Shown one piece after another: positions 1 through 10,918 of a DNA stretch of 64,000 bases; within the stretch, counting starts at the first letter, position 1; each line of letters opens with the position of its first letter. The position numbers and the translations under genes were made by a program. The notes below the pieces were generated by a model that did no database searches, was not told where the DNA came from, and worked only from the letters and a program-made list of their open reading frames with translations. This stretch comes from Usnea hakonensis (lineage: Eukaryota > Ascomycota > Lecanoromycetes > Lecanorales > Parmeliaceae), in contig BLJB01000200.1 of assembly GCA_013423325.1 (NCBI GenBank), forward strand, positions 107,854 through 171,853, written 5' to 3'.

Positions 1-983
1 TTATCAGGTCCGTTATGTTGGAAAGGATACGTGTGGCGACGTCTGCAAAGCTTTGGTCGTAGAGTTCAAGGGCATCTTTGACGGTTTCGTAGGTGACGGA
101 GACTGTTTTGCCTTTACTTGGACTTGGGGATACGATTTGTATGGGTACAACAGGAGTAAGCAATTCTCTCGAAGTATCAATTGAGGTGTTGGTGGTTGAA
201 GAGTTGGTGATGGAGGGATCAGTGATGGAGGAGTTGGTGACGGAAGTGTCGACAAGCTCTAAGCCTTTTTGTAGCACCTTCTCGTTGTGAAAGGAAGCCA
301 AGGAAAACGAAAAATATCCGCTCGCAAGAGGCGAAAATGTCGGACTCGTTTGGCTAGAGACCTCAAAGGTAAACTCCAAAAACAAGAGGGAATGAGTCAA
401 CTCCTGTATCCCTCTCAGGACATCTGCAACCGCATAGACCGGCAAAGAACCGCGTGAAGTCATCATGAACTGGAGACCGGAAGAAGCAGCATCAGACGTC
501 GTAAAAGTCGAATTCTCCTGGCCGGCATTCGGAATATCTTCGTTCCCGTTACTTGTGACAACCAAACTGGCAACTTGGGCCAGTCCCTGTACAGTCACAT
601 TATATACTAGTGGAGAACTAAGTTCGTAAGCTGCATTGTCTTTCTTGGTAAGCCGGATGGTGATGTTCGAATCCGTTGGCGAGTACAGAAGGATACCTTG
701 GAAGGATAGTCGAGAAAACGCCTTGGGAGTAGGACTGTGCAAAAAATTAGCATGTTCGCGTAACATATATTATGGTACGTCCTTACACAGCTCCCGTCCC
801 CGTGTATGGCTGCACCGTGTATGGCTGCAAAGTAGCAGGCTGCTCGGCGCGCGCTATGAATTCAGGAGCACCGAGGGAGAATGAGGCCTTGGGATGCCGC
901 ACAATGGCCGCTGCTGTGTGTAATGCTAAAAGGATGATCAGAAGTACAGGACGCCATGCTGCGAGCTTTTTCCAGGAAGACAT
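1..983 (-). CDS. Secreted or surface protein, 3' end outside the window
   Basis: I assemble two exons, complement(<1..734, 787..983), around a 52-bp intron at 735-786 (donor GTAAGG, acceptor GCACAG, phase 2). The joined frame stays open to the window edge. The start at 983 opens with a typical signal peptide: MSSWKK, then a hydrophobic run (VLLIILLALHTAAA) and an Ala-rich cleavage region. The mature part, about 290 residues visible, is rich in beta-strand-like segments and has several N-x-S/T sites (SNIT, YNVT, NSS repeated). Near residues 240-270 there is a Ser/Thr/Asn-rich stretch. I do not recognise the family. The C-terminus is missing, so a GPI or membrane anchor cannot be excluded. The signal peptide and splice sites are seen in the sequence; extracellular location is inferred. 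Confidence 0.6.
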
Positions 984-2374
984 GGTGAGCGGAATTGGGA
1001 GTCGAAGATGGAGACCTCACCAAGGTGTACCTGATCGTTACCCAGTAATGGAAGAAGACACAAAAGACCATCTATTAAAAGGCATCGGCGAACAAAGTTC
1101 TGCAATAACATCCGAAACCGGGTAGTTGCATCCGCAGACCGCGCGTATCAAAGGTGGGTTTTGCTCCGTGCCACAGTGACATTAGTGGAAGCGCGTGAAA
1201 GATTTCATGCGCGAAATGAGCTGCCACCTCCTGACTCCACTCTTCGCATTCAACATTTGCGGCTTCATTGGTTACGATGAGCCGCAAGATTGGCAATTTC
1301 GGTGTAATGTGCGTTTTGACATCTTATTGATATCGTTCGCAGCCAGCAACGTCCAATTTCTCACAAAGTAAGCCCTAGATACTCTAGCCGCTGCTTTGCA
1401 CAGGTTTGAAGCATACTTGGATGGTTCAACGAGTGCCAGATACTAATACGATCATGCCATTGCAGCATTTTCATCTGGTTCAGTCCCGGTGCCGCAATTA
1501 AAAATGGCCGCACGCCGCTTGGCCCTCTTGCAAGGTAAATGAATCCCTCACTGAATACTCCGTACAATTCCAACCTTCTTCTAAAGTACCGCCTCTCGAT
1601 TTGGAGCCAGTCATACAAGGTCTTCAGTAAAAAGAGTACTCCCAAAAATAGCCCTTTAATTGTCCTCGCTTCTATGGCGAGATATTGACAGTACCTCCAA
1701 TTTCATGAAATGAGATGGCTAACAGAGAGGGAGCAGATCATACTGGCCATTGGGAATGAGCATAGCGGTTTATCAGAACCAGTTTTATTAGGGGATCTTC
1801 GTTGTATGTGTCACCTAGTAAAAGACCAATCATAATGTCCTTTATGTCAGCGGGTAGCCTTACAAGAGCTCTTTCAAGGCCGTTTGCTAGATGGGGGGGG
1901 AGCTCATCGAGCTGGGATCAGATGCTCCCAGGGTAGACCCAATATGCTGAAAGCTCAAAGCTTACGATGTGCACAAAGTATTGTCCCCCTTCGAATTTGC
2001 CCACGACATCCTCATGACTTAATCTAAGCCGTTCCAGAGCCCGGTTGGTGTGCTTAGTCGTGACATTGCCAGGATCACCAAACCCTCCTCATCAGACTGT
2101 CCGCACGATTGTGGTTGTCAACCTCTCCAAGAAGTCAGTTTCTATTTGTAGATCTGCAGCACCTCAAGCACGCGGGCGATGCACTCGCGCAGGAGCGCCA
2201 CTGATTCATACTTGTTACCACTATATTCCGCTCCACTTGAACTCTGCCCTAGTAGTATGTTCCCCGACGGGACAAAGCTGCTGTCAAATGATCCCTACCT
2301 TTATTGGTGATCGGTTTCTTCGTTATCGGCGTATTTCTCTACATTTATTTGTCGCGGGACTTCATGCTTCAAGT
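984..2374. other. Intergenic, no supported gene
   Basis: The only open frames are short and overlap on both strands. A 94-codon minus frame at 1361-1645 starts with a hydrophobic stretch and then many Arg residues, but has no recognisable domain, splice partner or family motif. A G-run lies near 1895-1903. Confidence 0.4.
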
Positions 2375-3640
2375 CTACCCCAATCTTTTCTCCAACCCGC
2401 CTTGCTTTTTCCCCATACTTGCTACTTTGTACCGCTTCTGCTTGTTTCCGCCTTTCTCCAATATATGTTGGTATTCGTTCTTCTCCCTAGTCTCCATCTT
2501 CTCCATCTTTATCTCGATTGCAATCAGAGCTCGCTGTTGAAGCTCTGGCACTCCCATTAAGCTGGTGGATGTACCAGCTCTCATAGCCAATCTCCGATCT
2601 CTTGATGGCACCGGTATCGTCTCAGACTCGATTTCGGCTTCCGCTTCCGCTTGCGCTTCAGTAAGGAGTGGCTGGCGAGATGATGATGAAGATGAGGGAT
2701 GATCTGAAAGATCCCGACGATGAAGTCGAGCACGTGAACGGTGACCTAGAACTTTGCCTGATGGCAGACGAAGCTCATCTTCATTGGGAGATAGAGATAC
2801 TTCCGTCTTTGGCTGATCTTCTTCATCTTCTAAATCCCCAGAAAAGTCATAGAATTGCTTGAGGTCATGCTCGTCATCCTCAAAATCTACCTTGCAGTGA
2901 CCTTTGCCACGCATGTGATCCTGAACCCCGAGTTTGGTGGTCTTGGAGCTCCCACAAAATAAACACTCGTGAAACACGGATACGACGGCAAAAAGGTAGC
3001 TAAGAAGTGACTCCATGTCGATGAGATATTCAGCGTCGGGGATAAAGAAGCTGTGTGCATGTGACATATGCGTCAGATTGGAATCCATGGAGGCAGATTC
3101 AACGATGCAGAATAAACATTGCAACGGGCTGAAGTTCTCTTCCTTGTTGGCCAACGGATCTTCCTCGTGTGTGTTCAATGACAGAGTGCTTAGCGGAGGC
3201 TCATCAGACGGAAGGAAAGCTTTCGAGTCCGTATCGGCAGTCTTCTGGGCATGGTTCCGTGACTTGAGGTGTGCTTGCCAGGCTTTCCGGTCCGTGTAGT
3301 GTTGCTCACATGCAGTGCAAGATTGTTGAAATGGCGAAGATTCCTCTTCCTCATCGTTTCCAGACTCAGAAGCGAGCACTTGTTTTTGAAATACCGTAAT
3401 TGATATAGGCGGCAACGAAACGATGTGGCGTTTTAAATTGTAGACACTGTTTTTGTCAGTAATCCTCCAAATCCCATTTCTGGAAGACATGACGCACTGC
3501 CAATCTCCTCTCATATGCGTTCTCTTTGTTTCACTGCTGTCAAAGGTCGCAAGGCACTTTGTGCAACCAAATTCTGCCCGGGAGATGTCTGCATCAGTTG
3601 TTGATGCCGCTGATGCCGTTGCTGCTGCTCCTGTTGGCAT
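2375..3640 (-). CDS. REI1: Rei1/Reh1-like pre-60S ribosome biogenesis zinc-finger protein
   Basis: Two exons, complement(2375..3446, 3498..3640), give 404 aa. The 51-bp intron (3447-3497, GTGCGT...CTGAC...ACAG) is a multiple of three and has no stop, so the unspliced frame also reads through. Splicing restores DWHVYNLKRH, the conserved Rei1 linker that follows the first zinc finger. Four C2H2/U1-type fingers are visible: CTKC...H, CTAC...H, CLFC...HAH and CLFC...HMRGKGHC. The Rei1 signature HSFFIPDAEYLIDMESLL and the later FYDFS follow. Rei1 family proteins act in the cytoplasm on late pre-60S particles (Arx1/Alb1 recycling) and put their C-terminus into the exit tunnel. The usual terminal HFRDPLLQ-like end is not seen; this model ends in a Lys/Gly-rich tail, so a final exon may be missed or the copy has diverged. 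Confidence 0.82.
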   Translation of the reverse strand: MPTGAAATASAASTTDADISRAEFGCTKCLATFDSSETKRTHMRGDWQCVMSSRNGIWRITDKNSVYNLKRHIVSLPPISITVFQKQVLASESGNDEEEESSPFQQSCTACEQHYTDRKAWQAHLKSRNHAQKTADTDSKAFLPSDEPPLSTLSLNTHEEDPLANKEENFSPLQCLFCIVESASMDSNLTHMSHAHSFFIPDAEYLIDMESLLSYLFAVVSVFHECLFCGSSKTTKLGVQDHMRGKGHCKVDFEDDEHDLKQFYDFSGDLEDEEDQPKTEVSLSPNEDELRLPSGKVLGHRSRARLHRRDLSDHPSSSSSSRQPLLTEAQAEAEAEIESETIPVPSRDRRLAMRAGTSTSLMGVPELQQRALIAIEIKMEKMETREKNEYQHILEKGGNKQKRYKVASMGKKQGGLEKRLG

Positions 3641-5757
3641 GCTTTGGCGTGGAACGGTTGATCTCCTAAAAGCGATTTATAAAATGAAACTGACAATTGG
3701 TGTTGACAATGAACGAGAGAAAATAGAAACCTTCGAGGTGTTTAGAAATAGAAGACAGGGTCGGAATGCAGTATTTGTACTCTCCGTATTCCCATGTCCG
3801 ATTAAGACCGTAGGTTTTAAACGCCCCCATTGGTCAATGCATCGAGGGCACTTCTGCAGGAGGATGACTCAGGATAGCGGTCGGTAAACCAAGAGCCAGT
3901 CACACCAAAACTCAAACTGTAGAGCACGATGACTCGATTCATTTCATTCGCAACGAGGCACTTCAATTCACAGCCTCACTGCGATTGAGTCACTCCATGT
4001 CTGGGCTCTGCGGGCTTATGCAAGTAGAGCAAAATCCTTGCAAAGAAAGAGTGAGATGTGACCGTCGTAACTCTGGCTGCGCCACCTACTTAATCAACAT
4101 TAGCGAGGGGCACTTCCGCAATTTGATAGCCTTTCATTCAAACCATTTCTTCTCATGCATGAATTGCTCCATGGAGATGGCACCCACCCGTCGCTCAGTC
4201 TTTATCCCTGTCTGCGTCAACAGCGCCTTAGTGGGAACCATGATCAGTAATACACTACTCTTGGAATTTCTGGTCACTTTAATCGATGGCTCGTGAGCTT
4301 TCCCCGCACAGCGGTGGCCGGCCGTAACTAGCAGGTAGGTAAGGTAGTAGTAGGTCAGTAGTTTGCCATTGGCTGCCGCACCTATCTATCCCCAGATACC
4401 TACCTCAGACAATAAGAGTGATAACTACTGCGTGCATGACTTTGGAGATGGAATCTTCACACCATACACAACATGCATCTCACGATCGTGGCAAACATGC
4501 GGCTGTCAATGTCATGCAAATCCCCCACATTTTTATGTTGTACAGGCGCACGTTTGAACACTCTCCAGCCGGAAAGCGCAATCATGTTTGAGGTAATGCA
4601 CGCGTATGTTGTATGGGCCATCTCGATTCTTTTATATTATTATTAGAATCAATTCCGGAGTATGGAAGATTAAGTAGAGTAACTAGCTCAGGAAGATGCG
4701 ATCAAATCAGGAGTATTAGTGAACTTAGTGAACGCCGTACTCGTATCATCCAGAAGTAAGTAGCGACGCTAAAATTTTAGCGTCTTAGAAGGCGATTGTA
4801 ACATTGTCCCGTATTCTAGGGCGACGATAATTAATTATAAAATTGTTTATTAGTATCCTTAATTACTCAGTTAAGGTACTTCAATTATTAGGATACTATA
4901 TTACTCGAATAGTGCTATTATCGTTATTATTTTATTATATATACGTAGAGTCTGCCTCTCTCTTATACAAATAAGGTGTGTTTTAGAACGATNNTTTATT
5001 GGCTACCTTTCCGGCGCTACGTTAGCGTCGCTACTTACTTCTGGATGATACGAGTAGAATTTGATGATTTAAAGTAGGTAGGTAGTTATGGTACAACATA
5101 CTTTAAGGTAAAGTGTGTGGGGAAAGTGTCCGGGGTATGTCATACCTAAAAGTAAGGTTTATGGCCTTAAAGCCACCAAGCATGGAACCAAACTCACTCC
5201 AAAACAATCTCCTTTAATCCGAACTCTCCACCTTACCACTTACCTTTTACCTTACTTGAACTTGTAAATACCACACACCACACACACACAATCACACTTA
5301 CACTTTGAAGCTTTCACTTATCCAGCTTTCGCTTTCACCATCCAATCAATCACTCGTCAATCATCTCCGCGATAACCATGCCGGAAGCCCCGCACTCTTG
5401 CATCATTGAACAGAAGACCTGGGTCTGGCCAGCAACCACGGTGGAAATGTGTGATGCGTACTTTACGCAGCCATCCACATCCAGGCGATTTCCCCTCTTG
5501 CTTTATCTGGCCAAAGCTAAAATCATGGATGCCCATGCAAATCCATGCTGTCCTATCCCTCCTACTTAATTGAGGCCGGACCCTAATATACCTCATCTTT
5601 GGAGCTTCAATCTCACCGTCGCAACGTCTCCAGCTTCTTCTTGTTGTATTCTGATACAGCCTGTCATCTGACCACCTCGTACCACCCGCCCTTCTCCATT
5701 CTCACACCCAGTCAAAGCAGCTTCTAGCTGTCGTTGCAAACCTACCCCAGAGCCATA
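3641..5757. other. Intergenic region carrying a MITE
   Basis: No gene is supported. The region holds TAGG-rich short repeats near 4335-4355, an AT-rich MITE (listed separately) and a CA/CT-rich stretch at 5270-5350 that is probably upstream or 5' UTR sequence of the transporter at 5758. A 63-codon plus frame at 5378-5569 lies in that leader and has no recognisable content. Confidence 0.5.
4740..5054. mobile_element. TA-flanked MITE with perfect 33-bp terminal inverted repeats
   Basis: The left end begins CTCGTATCATCCAGAAGTAA and runs to 4772. The right end (5022-5054) is its exact reverse complement over 33 bp. Each end is flanked by TA (4738-4739 and 5055-5056), so the symmetry counted with the TA is 35 bp. 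The interior is AT-rich, non-coding and contains two undetermined bases (4993-4994). A second short palindrome, CGCTAAAATTTTAGCG, sits just inside the left end. A TA target duplication and a size near 315 bp fit a non-autonomous Tc1/mariner (Fot1/pogo-like) element. No transposase is present. Confidence 0.88.
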
Positions 5758-7066
5758 ATGTCCACCATGAACGACGACCGCCCTCTCCAAAACACCGTCG
5801 ACCACAGTGAACCCTCTCTCGAAAAAGACTTCAGCAACGGCTATAGCTATGGCCACGGGAACATGAATAATAACAACCTTACAATGGGTGGGGACGAGTC
5901 CAACGGTGCTGCTCTGAACCGTATCCGCACCGCTGGAAGTGTCTCCATGTCACCCGAGCTCTTCGAGAAGCTCTACCTTTCGCCTGAAAACCGCGTCAAG
6001 GGTGACTTGCGGAAGACGTTTGGGAATCCAACACCCATGTAAGCTCCATCGCCTCTGCTCATACGGCAATAGCAGTGACACGGTGCTAACAAGTATACAG
6101 TGCTCTAGTCGGCTTCCTCCTCAGTCTTACACCGCTATCGTGCGATCTCATGGGTTGGAGGGGAGCTGGTGGGAACGGTGCCTCAGATACTGGTGCGTCC
6201 TACCCTGCTAGTCTACGAATTATACCAGGCTCTATCTTACTCCGATCCGTGTGCAGCTGCATACTTCTTCTTCGGTGGTGTCCTGATGATACTCGGATCT
6301 ATTGGGGAGTGGATCGTTGGTAATACGTTTCCATTTGTTGTGTTCGGCACTTTTGGTAAGCTTCCAATTCTAGTCCACTATCGCGGATGAAAGAGCAGGA
6401 TAGCTAATTCCTATACTCTTCTCCTGGCTAGGAGCTTTCTGGCTCACCTTCGCTGGCACCCTCGTCCCATCCTTCAACGCATATGGCGCCTATGTGACCT
6501 CACCTACACAAATGGCCGGGCAGGACGGAAACCCCGGGAACCCGCTTGGGCTGCAACAACCGGGTTTCAACGCCAGCTTTGCCTTCTTCCTGGTCTTTAT
6601 GGGTATATCAGACCCCAAGCTCTCTCTATATCGAAGGAAAAACTAGCTAACACATTGTACATAGGACTCGTCTGCCTCGTCTTCCTCGTCTGCTCCGTCC
6701 GTACCAACATCACCTTCTTCCTCATCTTCTTTACTCTCGTCTGCGCTTTCGGATGTCTATCGGGTGCATACTGGAATCTGGCCCTCGCGTACGAGAATCC
6801 TACAAACACAATGGCTGCTGCGAGAGCTAGGAAGCTCGTAGTTGTGAGTACCACTTTGTAGGTGGCATGGAAAGGCCCGTTGGCTGACAACTGCGTGTTC
6901 CAAGGCGGGTGGCGCTTTCACCTTCGTCACTTCTCTGGCGGGCTGGTGGATCTTCTTTGCCATTATGCTTGCCAGTCTCGATTTCCCCTTCAGCCTTCCT
7001 GTTGGCGATCTATCGCATATCGTCAAAGGAGCGAGCGAGAAGCAGAAAGTCAAGGACGCCGTGTAA
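5758..7066 (+). CDS. GPR1/FUN34/YaaH family transporter (acetate/ammonium type)
   Basis: Six exons: join(5758..6038, 6101..6192, 6257..6355, 6432..6602, 6665..6843, 6905..7066), 327 aa. All five introns (61-76 bp) have GT...AG ends and the sum is in frame. The N-terminal ~85 residues are hydrophilic and Asn-rich. They are followed by the family entry motif FGNPTPIALVGF and six predicted membrane segments, including YFFFGGVLMILGSIGEW, GAFWLTFAGTL, FFLVFMGLVCLVFLV, ITFFLIFFTLVCAFGC and FVTSLAGWWIFFAIMLA. Family members (yeast Ato2/Ady2, Aspergillus AcpA, Yarrowia Gpr1) are plasma-membrane acetate or ammonium-export proteins. The ATG at 5758 is chosen for its context and because the next ATG is only nine bases on; an ATG at 5734 is in the same frame. 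The substrate here is inferred. Confidence 0.93.
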
Positions 7067-8338
7067 AAGAGGAGAAAATTTGGAGGCGCTTTGACATCTT
7101 TCATCGGAAATGGGCAGGCTATGGGTCAAGTGGGAAGGCTAATATGAACAGCAATCTATTGGATCTATTTTATTTTTGGACACCGCATCTATCTTTGCGC
7201 ATGAATATCTGTATATACCATTTCATCATCACCCTCCAGTGTTCCGCAAGCCCAGTCTCTCCATCATATCCGCCGGCCAACCACCGCCACCCCTAGCCTC
7301 CCCTTCCCCCTTTCCCCACCCCCTCGAAACCTTACAAATTCCCCCCTCCCTCTCACGACAGCGCGCTAGTCAGCTCACATCTCTCTAATCTTACTCGTAA
7401 GCACTTTGCTAGCGAGCACCCCGCTTTGAAAGCCTAGTCTCCAAGAGCAGTGCCCTGGGTTGTTTCATGGGTTAAGTGTGGTCCCTATCTACCCTCATGA
7501 AATAGTTCCGCTGGTTGATTTCGCCATTTGTGGAATAGGTAGGAGGGAGAAGGGAGGAGGATCGTGGCTCTGACTACCTGTATCGAGGCGGGCGTTCCAC
7601 AGAGGAACGTCTTCAGCGGCTGCTAGTCCTCCAAAAGATTTGACAGATTCTACTACATCCTCACCTCACACACCTTGCAAGGGCTCACGAACCTTCGTTC
7701 CTTCCTTCCTTACCAGACTCCTCAGCCACTCTCACACGAACTCTCGCCGCTCATAAATGTAGGCAGAATGTCTAGTATTCCCGCAAAGAAGGCCGCTACT
7801 TTTGGTAGCAGTGACTTTGCGTAAAGCTAAGGTATTTGAGAGGGAGGGACTTTTCTAGCTGTGAGGATTGGTTTGTCTTATGAGGTGGGAGGTGAAGGGT
7901 TTGGTGGGGGGGATGTACGGTGACCGGGAAATCGCGATTGGTGGAAAAGGCTTGGCGAGAGAACTTGAACAATTTGGACGGTGACGTAATTTTTGTTATT
8001 CGTGTGCTGAGAAGGTGGTGCATCATTTTCCAACAATATTCAACTTGCTACTGGTAAGGCTCTACTCACGTAATGGCTTGCTTGCAGGAAGGAGGGGCAT
8101 GCTGCTGTTCATATAGGAATGAGTTGGGTGAGCACCGGCATTGGACGAGTAGTAATGCTTTTGACCAAGCTCGAATGACCAAAAGAACAGGAATTTCTGT
8201 GCCTCCGTATCTGAAATCGAACTACTGTGCAGATGACAAGATGCTTCGAAGCCATCTCGTTCAGGCTTTCTAATTTCAGCTACCAGGATCGCACCAATAG
8301 CAGGAGCCAGAGGCCTCTGTCTTTCATCCTCTATACTT
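7067..8338. other. Intergenic, no supported gene
   Basis: The region contains the 3' flank of the transporter, a C/T-rich stretch at 7280-7390 and mixed sequence. Open frames on both strands are short and lack recognisable motifs. Confidence 0.5.
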
Positions 8339-10509
8339 TTACAGATGAGAAAGACTCTCATCCATATCCTCCGTATTCCAGACCCCTTGCCTATTGCCAT
8401 CGATTTCTTCCGGCATAAGAAGTACATCGCCATTCGTCATCATATCTTCGTCATGGAGGTACAAAGTCTGGCCAGGGCTAGTGGCTAGAAGCTTCATCAC
8501 TGCTTTGAGCTTTCTATGGGCGAGGAGTTGAATGAGTCTTTGCCAGACGTGAAGGAGATCCTCGACTCCGTTCGCCGATTCATACAATGATATTCCATCG
8601 ATCACGCAGAAGATGATCATATCCTTAGGTAGCTGGATGACAAGGTTTTGGAAGACTTTGCATAAGGTCTTCACGTCATCTTCCGCTAGTAGTTGAAGTT
8701 TCTCTTGCACCAAGAAAGACAGATCGAAATGTACGTGCTTCTGTCTGGCTTGCAGCAGCAATTGCCCTATCAAGCTTATCATCATGCTTTGTGCGTTTGA
8801 CCTATCATCGGTACTGGGATCTATGTGAAGACCGCAGAAGTAGCTAACGACGATGACAGACTTAGCTGCGACGAACAGGTGCGTCATATGCGCGCAGAAC
8901 AGCGATAGAGGCGACGTGTCCTCCATTGGATCCGAGTTGCCGTTTATTAGAATAACACGGGAGCTTTTGACTTCGAGCCATGACTGGAACTCTTGTGCAC
9001 TCATCGCCCATGACGCTCGATCTATGGCAATCGGATCCAACTCGTCAGCCAGCTCAAGACAATGTTCAATGTCAAGCACTGGAGAAATTTGACCGTATCT
9101 CATGATCTTGAGTACCTTCCCAGGTCTAAGACCTTTGGTGTATCAGCTCAAGGTATGTAACAAGCACAAATTATACGGAAAACAATGAGTACGGAAATAT
9201 GCAAACCTAATTTATTCTTTGCTTTTGGTGGAGAATCTCGCGGTGAGCATTCCAATGCCCGCAAATGATCTCGGTCGCTGGACTCTTCTGTACCCACTTC
9301 GGCAGTCAATGAGAAAACTAATCATCATGATTAGTCTTGGTCGTTGTAATGGGGCCTTTGAATGTCGTACCTTGCCCAGTGCGTCTATCAACTAGTGGGT
9401 TGCTTTGGAAGAGTCGATAAAGAGCCTGGGGTAGATTGTTCGCCACTTGGAGTAGCGACAGAATTTTCTCATTTACTTTAACCACATTGTGGTCCATCCT
9501 TAAGACCGTTTGATCGACGCTGCAGAGGCGCTCTTGCAGGCACTGACTGGCTTCTTCTTTGATTTTCTTTGCCAGCGTCTTGATGTCTTGGATGCTCTCG
9601 GTAAGAGTTGCCTCATACACACTTCCTTGTACAAATGTCCTCATAGTTTTGACTGGGCACAAGGTTTTAGCGCATTCGCGGTTTGGAGATCTGTGGATGA
9701 TATACCCAGTGACTTCCTTTCAAAGTATTCCAGAATGAGTCGAAGCGAAACAAGGACGGCCTTGAACAAAGCGGCTGTTGCCTGGTTCAACCTGCGCGCT
9801 GGGTGAACCCTGTAGATATCGATGTACATCTCGGCACGCGCGACGATGTCTGGAATATCTTCTATTGCCTGTAAGACACATTCACGAACCTTGGACATTT
9901 CGCATGCAGTCTGGATATACGCGGCACGAGGTGAGCTCGAGACTTTAGCTACGGAAGCATTGGTGGGAAGCTTACCTGGAGAATGACATGAAAGGAGCCG
10001 CTGATTATGGATCCGTAATCACCATCTGGCAGAACATGTAGCCAATTGTCAAACATTGCGCCGTTGTCTCCAAGCTTTCGAAGACACTTCCTGAACTGAC
10101 CGAACACGCCGGTCACCTTTTCATACTTGTACCGATGCTCCGCCCGTTTGATCAACTCCAAGACCTCCGGCCAAGAACATTCGCGAACGTTGATCTTCTT
10201 CCCACCATTTTCAATTTTCTGTTTCGACTGGAAATCTTCCAAGACGGTCAAAAACTTATCGCGCTCGTCGGTAGCCTCAATCCAGATTTTTGATCTTCAT
10301 TTCAGATTAGAGGAATCGCACTGAGTAGCTGGAAACGCATGGACGAACTTAACGAGTGTTTCGTGACCCGAGGGTCCCGCGCCCACTCGCATCTGATCAT
10401 TTTCTGCATCAAAGTGCACCTCTCTCGCTCCCGGTAGCTCCACTCTATTTGCGACAAAGTCGGCAGGGTCGTTTACCGGACGATTCCGCTGGATGGTAAA
10501 TTTTTGCAT
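8339..10509 (-). CDS. DUF7708-type N-terminus with STAND-like NTPase domain, degenerate P-loop
   Basis: Six exons: complement(8339..9132, 9207..9296, 9371..9652, 9706..9910, 9976..10275, 10354..10509), 608 aa. Every junction has GT...AG ends and matching phase. Residues ~50-260 are helical and match my recollection of the DUF7708 region that precedes fungal NACHT/STAND domains (ERDKFLTVLEDF, FGQFRKCLRKLG, YGSIISGSFHVILQ, VLQAIEDIPDIVARAE). The C-terminal half has the layout of a P-loop domain. Where the Walker A should be it reads RVILINGNSDPMEDTSPLS, with no GK[ST]; a Walker-B-like strand IIFCVIDGISLYE follows. ATP binding is therefore doubtful. STAND proteins often act in self/non-self recognition, but no such role is shown here. 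The gene diverges from the AAA gene 409 bp away. The first exon (acceptor GAG) is the least certain. Confidence 0.75.
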
Positions 10510-10918
10510 CTCGGGCTAAGAAAAACCCAGGGTACGGAGCTCACTTAGTGACGTTCAAGTGAATAAAAGACTCGTACAATCTAAGGATATAATCGATCAA
10601 GAAGTCTTACAGACAATAGCTTTTTCGCCTAAGGTCAGGATTGAGCCAGGCAATTCTGCCATCCATACCTCAGGAATGGTTATCTTGTGAATCGCGCATT
10701 CTATTCTGGACCAGTACTGTGGGAAAATAAAGCGGACTGTGGTAAGTGTGCCATGTCCGTGGCAATCATGAAGTTCCACCAAGCCTGAAGATTACACGCA
10801 CTCCTCGGCCTGTCGCCCATAAGTCAAAGGCTGAGTCCGACGGTCTTCCAAAGTTTCAGACCCCTATTTTCTGTCCCAGCCTCGAAAGCTTTGCCATAGG
10901 CTGAAGCTGCTTAGAGAC
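10510..10918. promoter_or_regulatory. Divergent intergenic region between two nucleotide-binding genes
   Basis: This 409-bp spacer separates the starts of the DUF7708/STAND gene (minus) and the AAA gene (plus), so both promoters must lie here unless an upstream exon extends into it. A 61-codon minus frame at 10597-10782 contains splice-like CACAG sites, so an extra 5' exon of the minus gene is possible. Confidence 0.45.

Noticed and set aside
5378..5569. 63-codon frame upstream of the transporter as a gene or uORF
   Set aside because: No motif or splice link; it lies in the probable promoter/leader and its composition resembles the surroundings.
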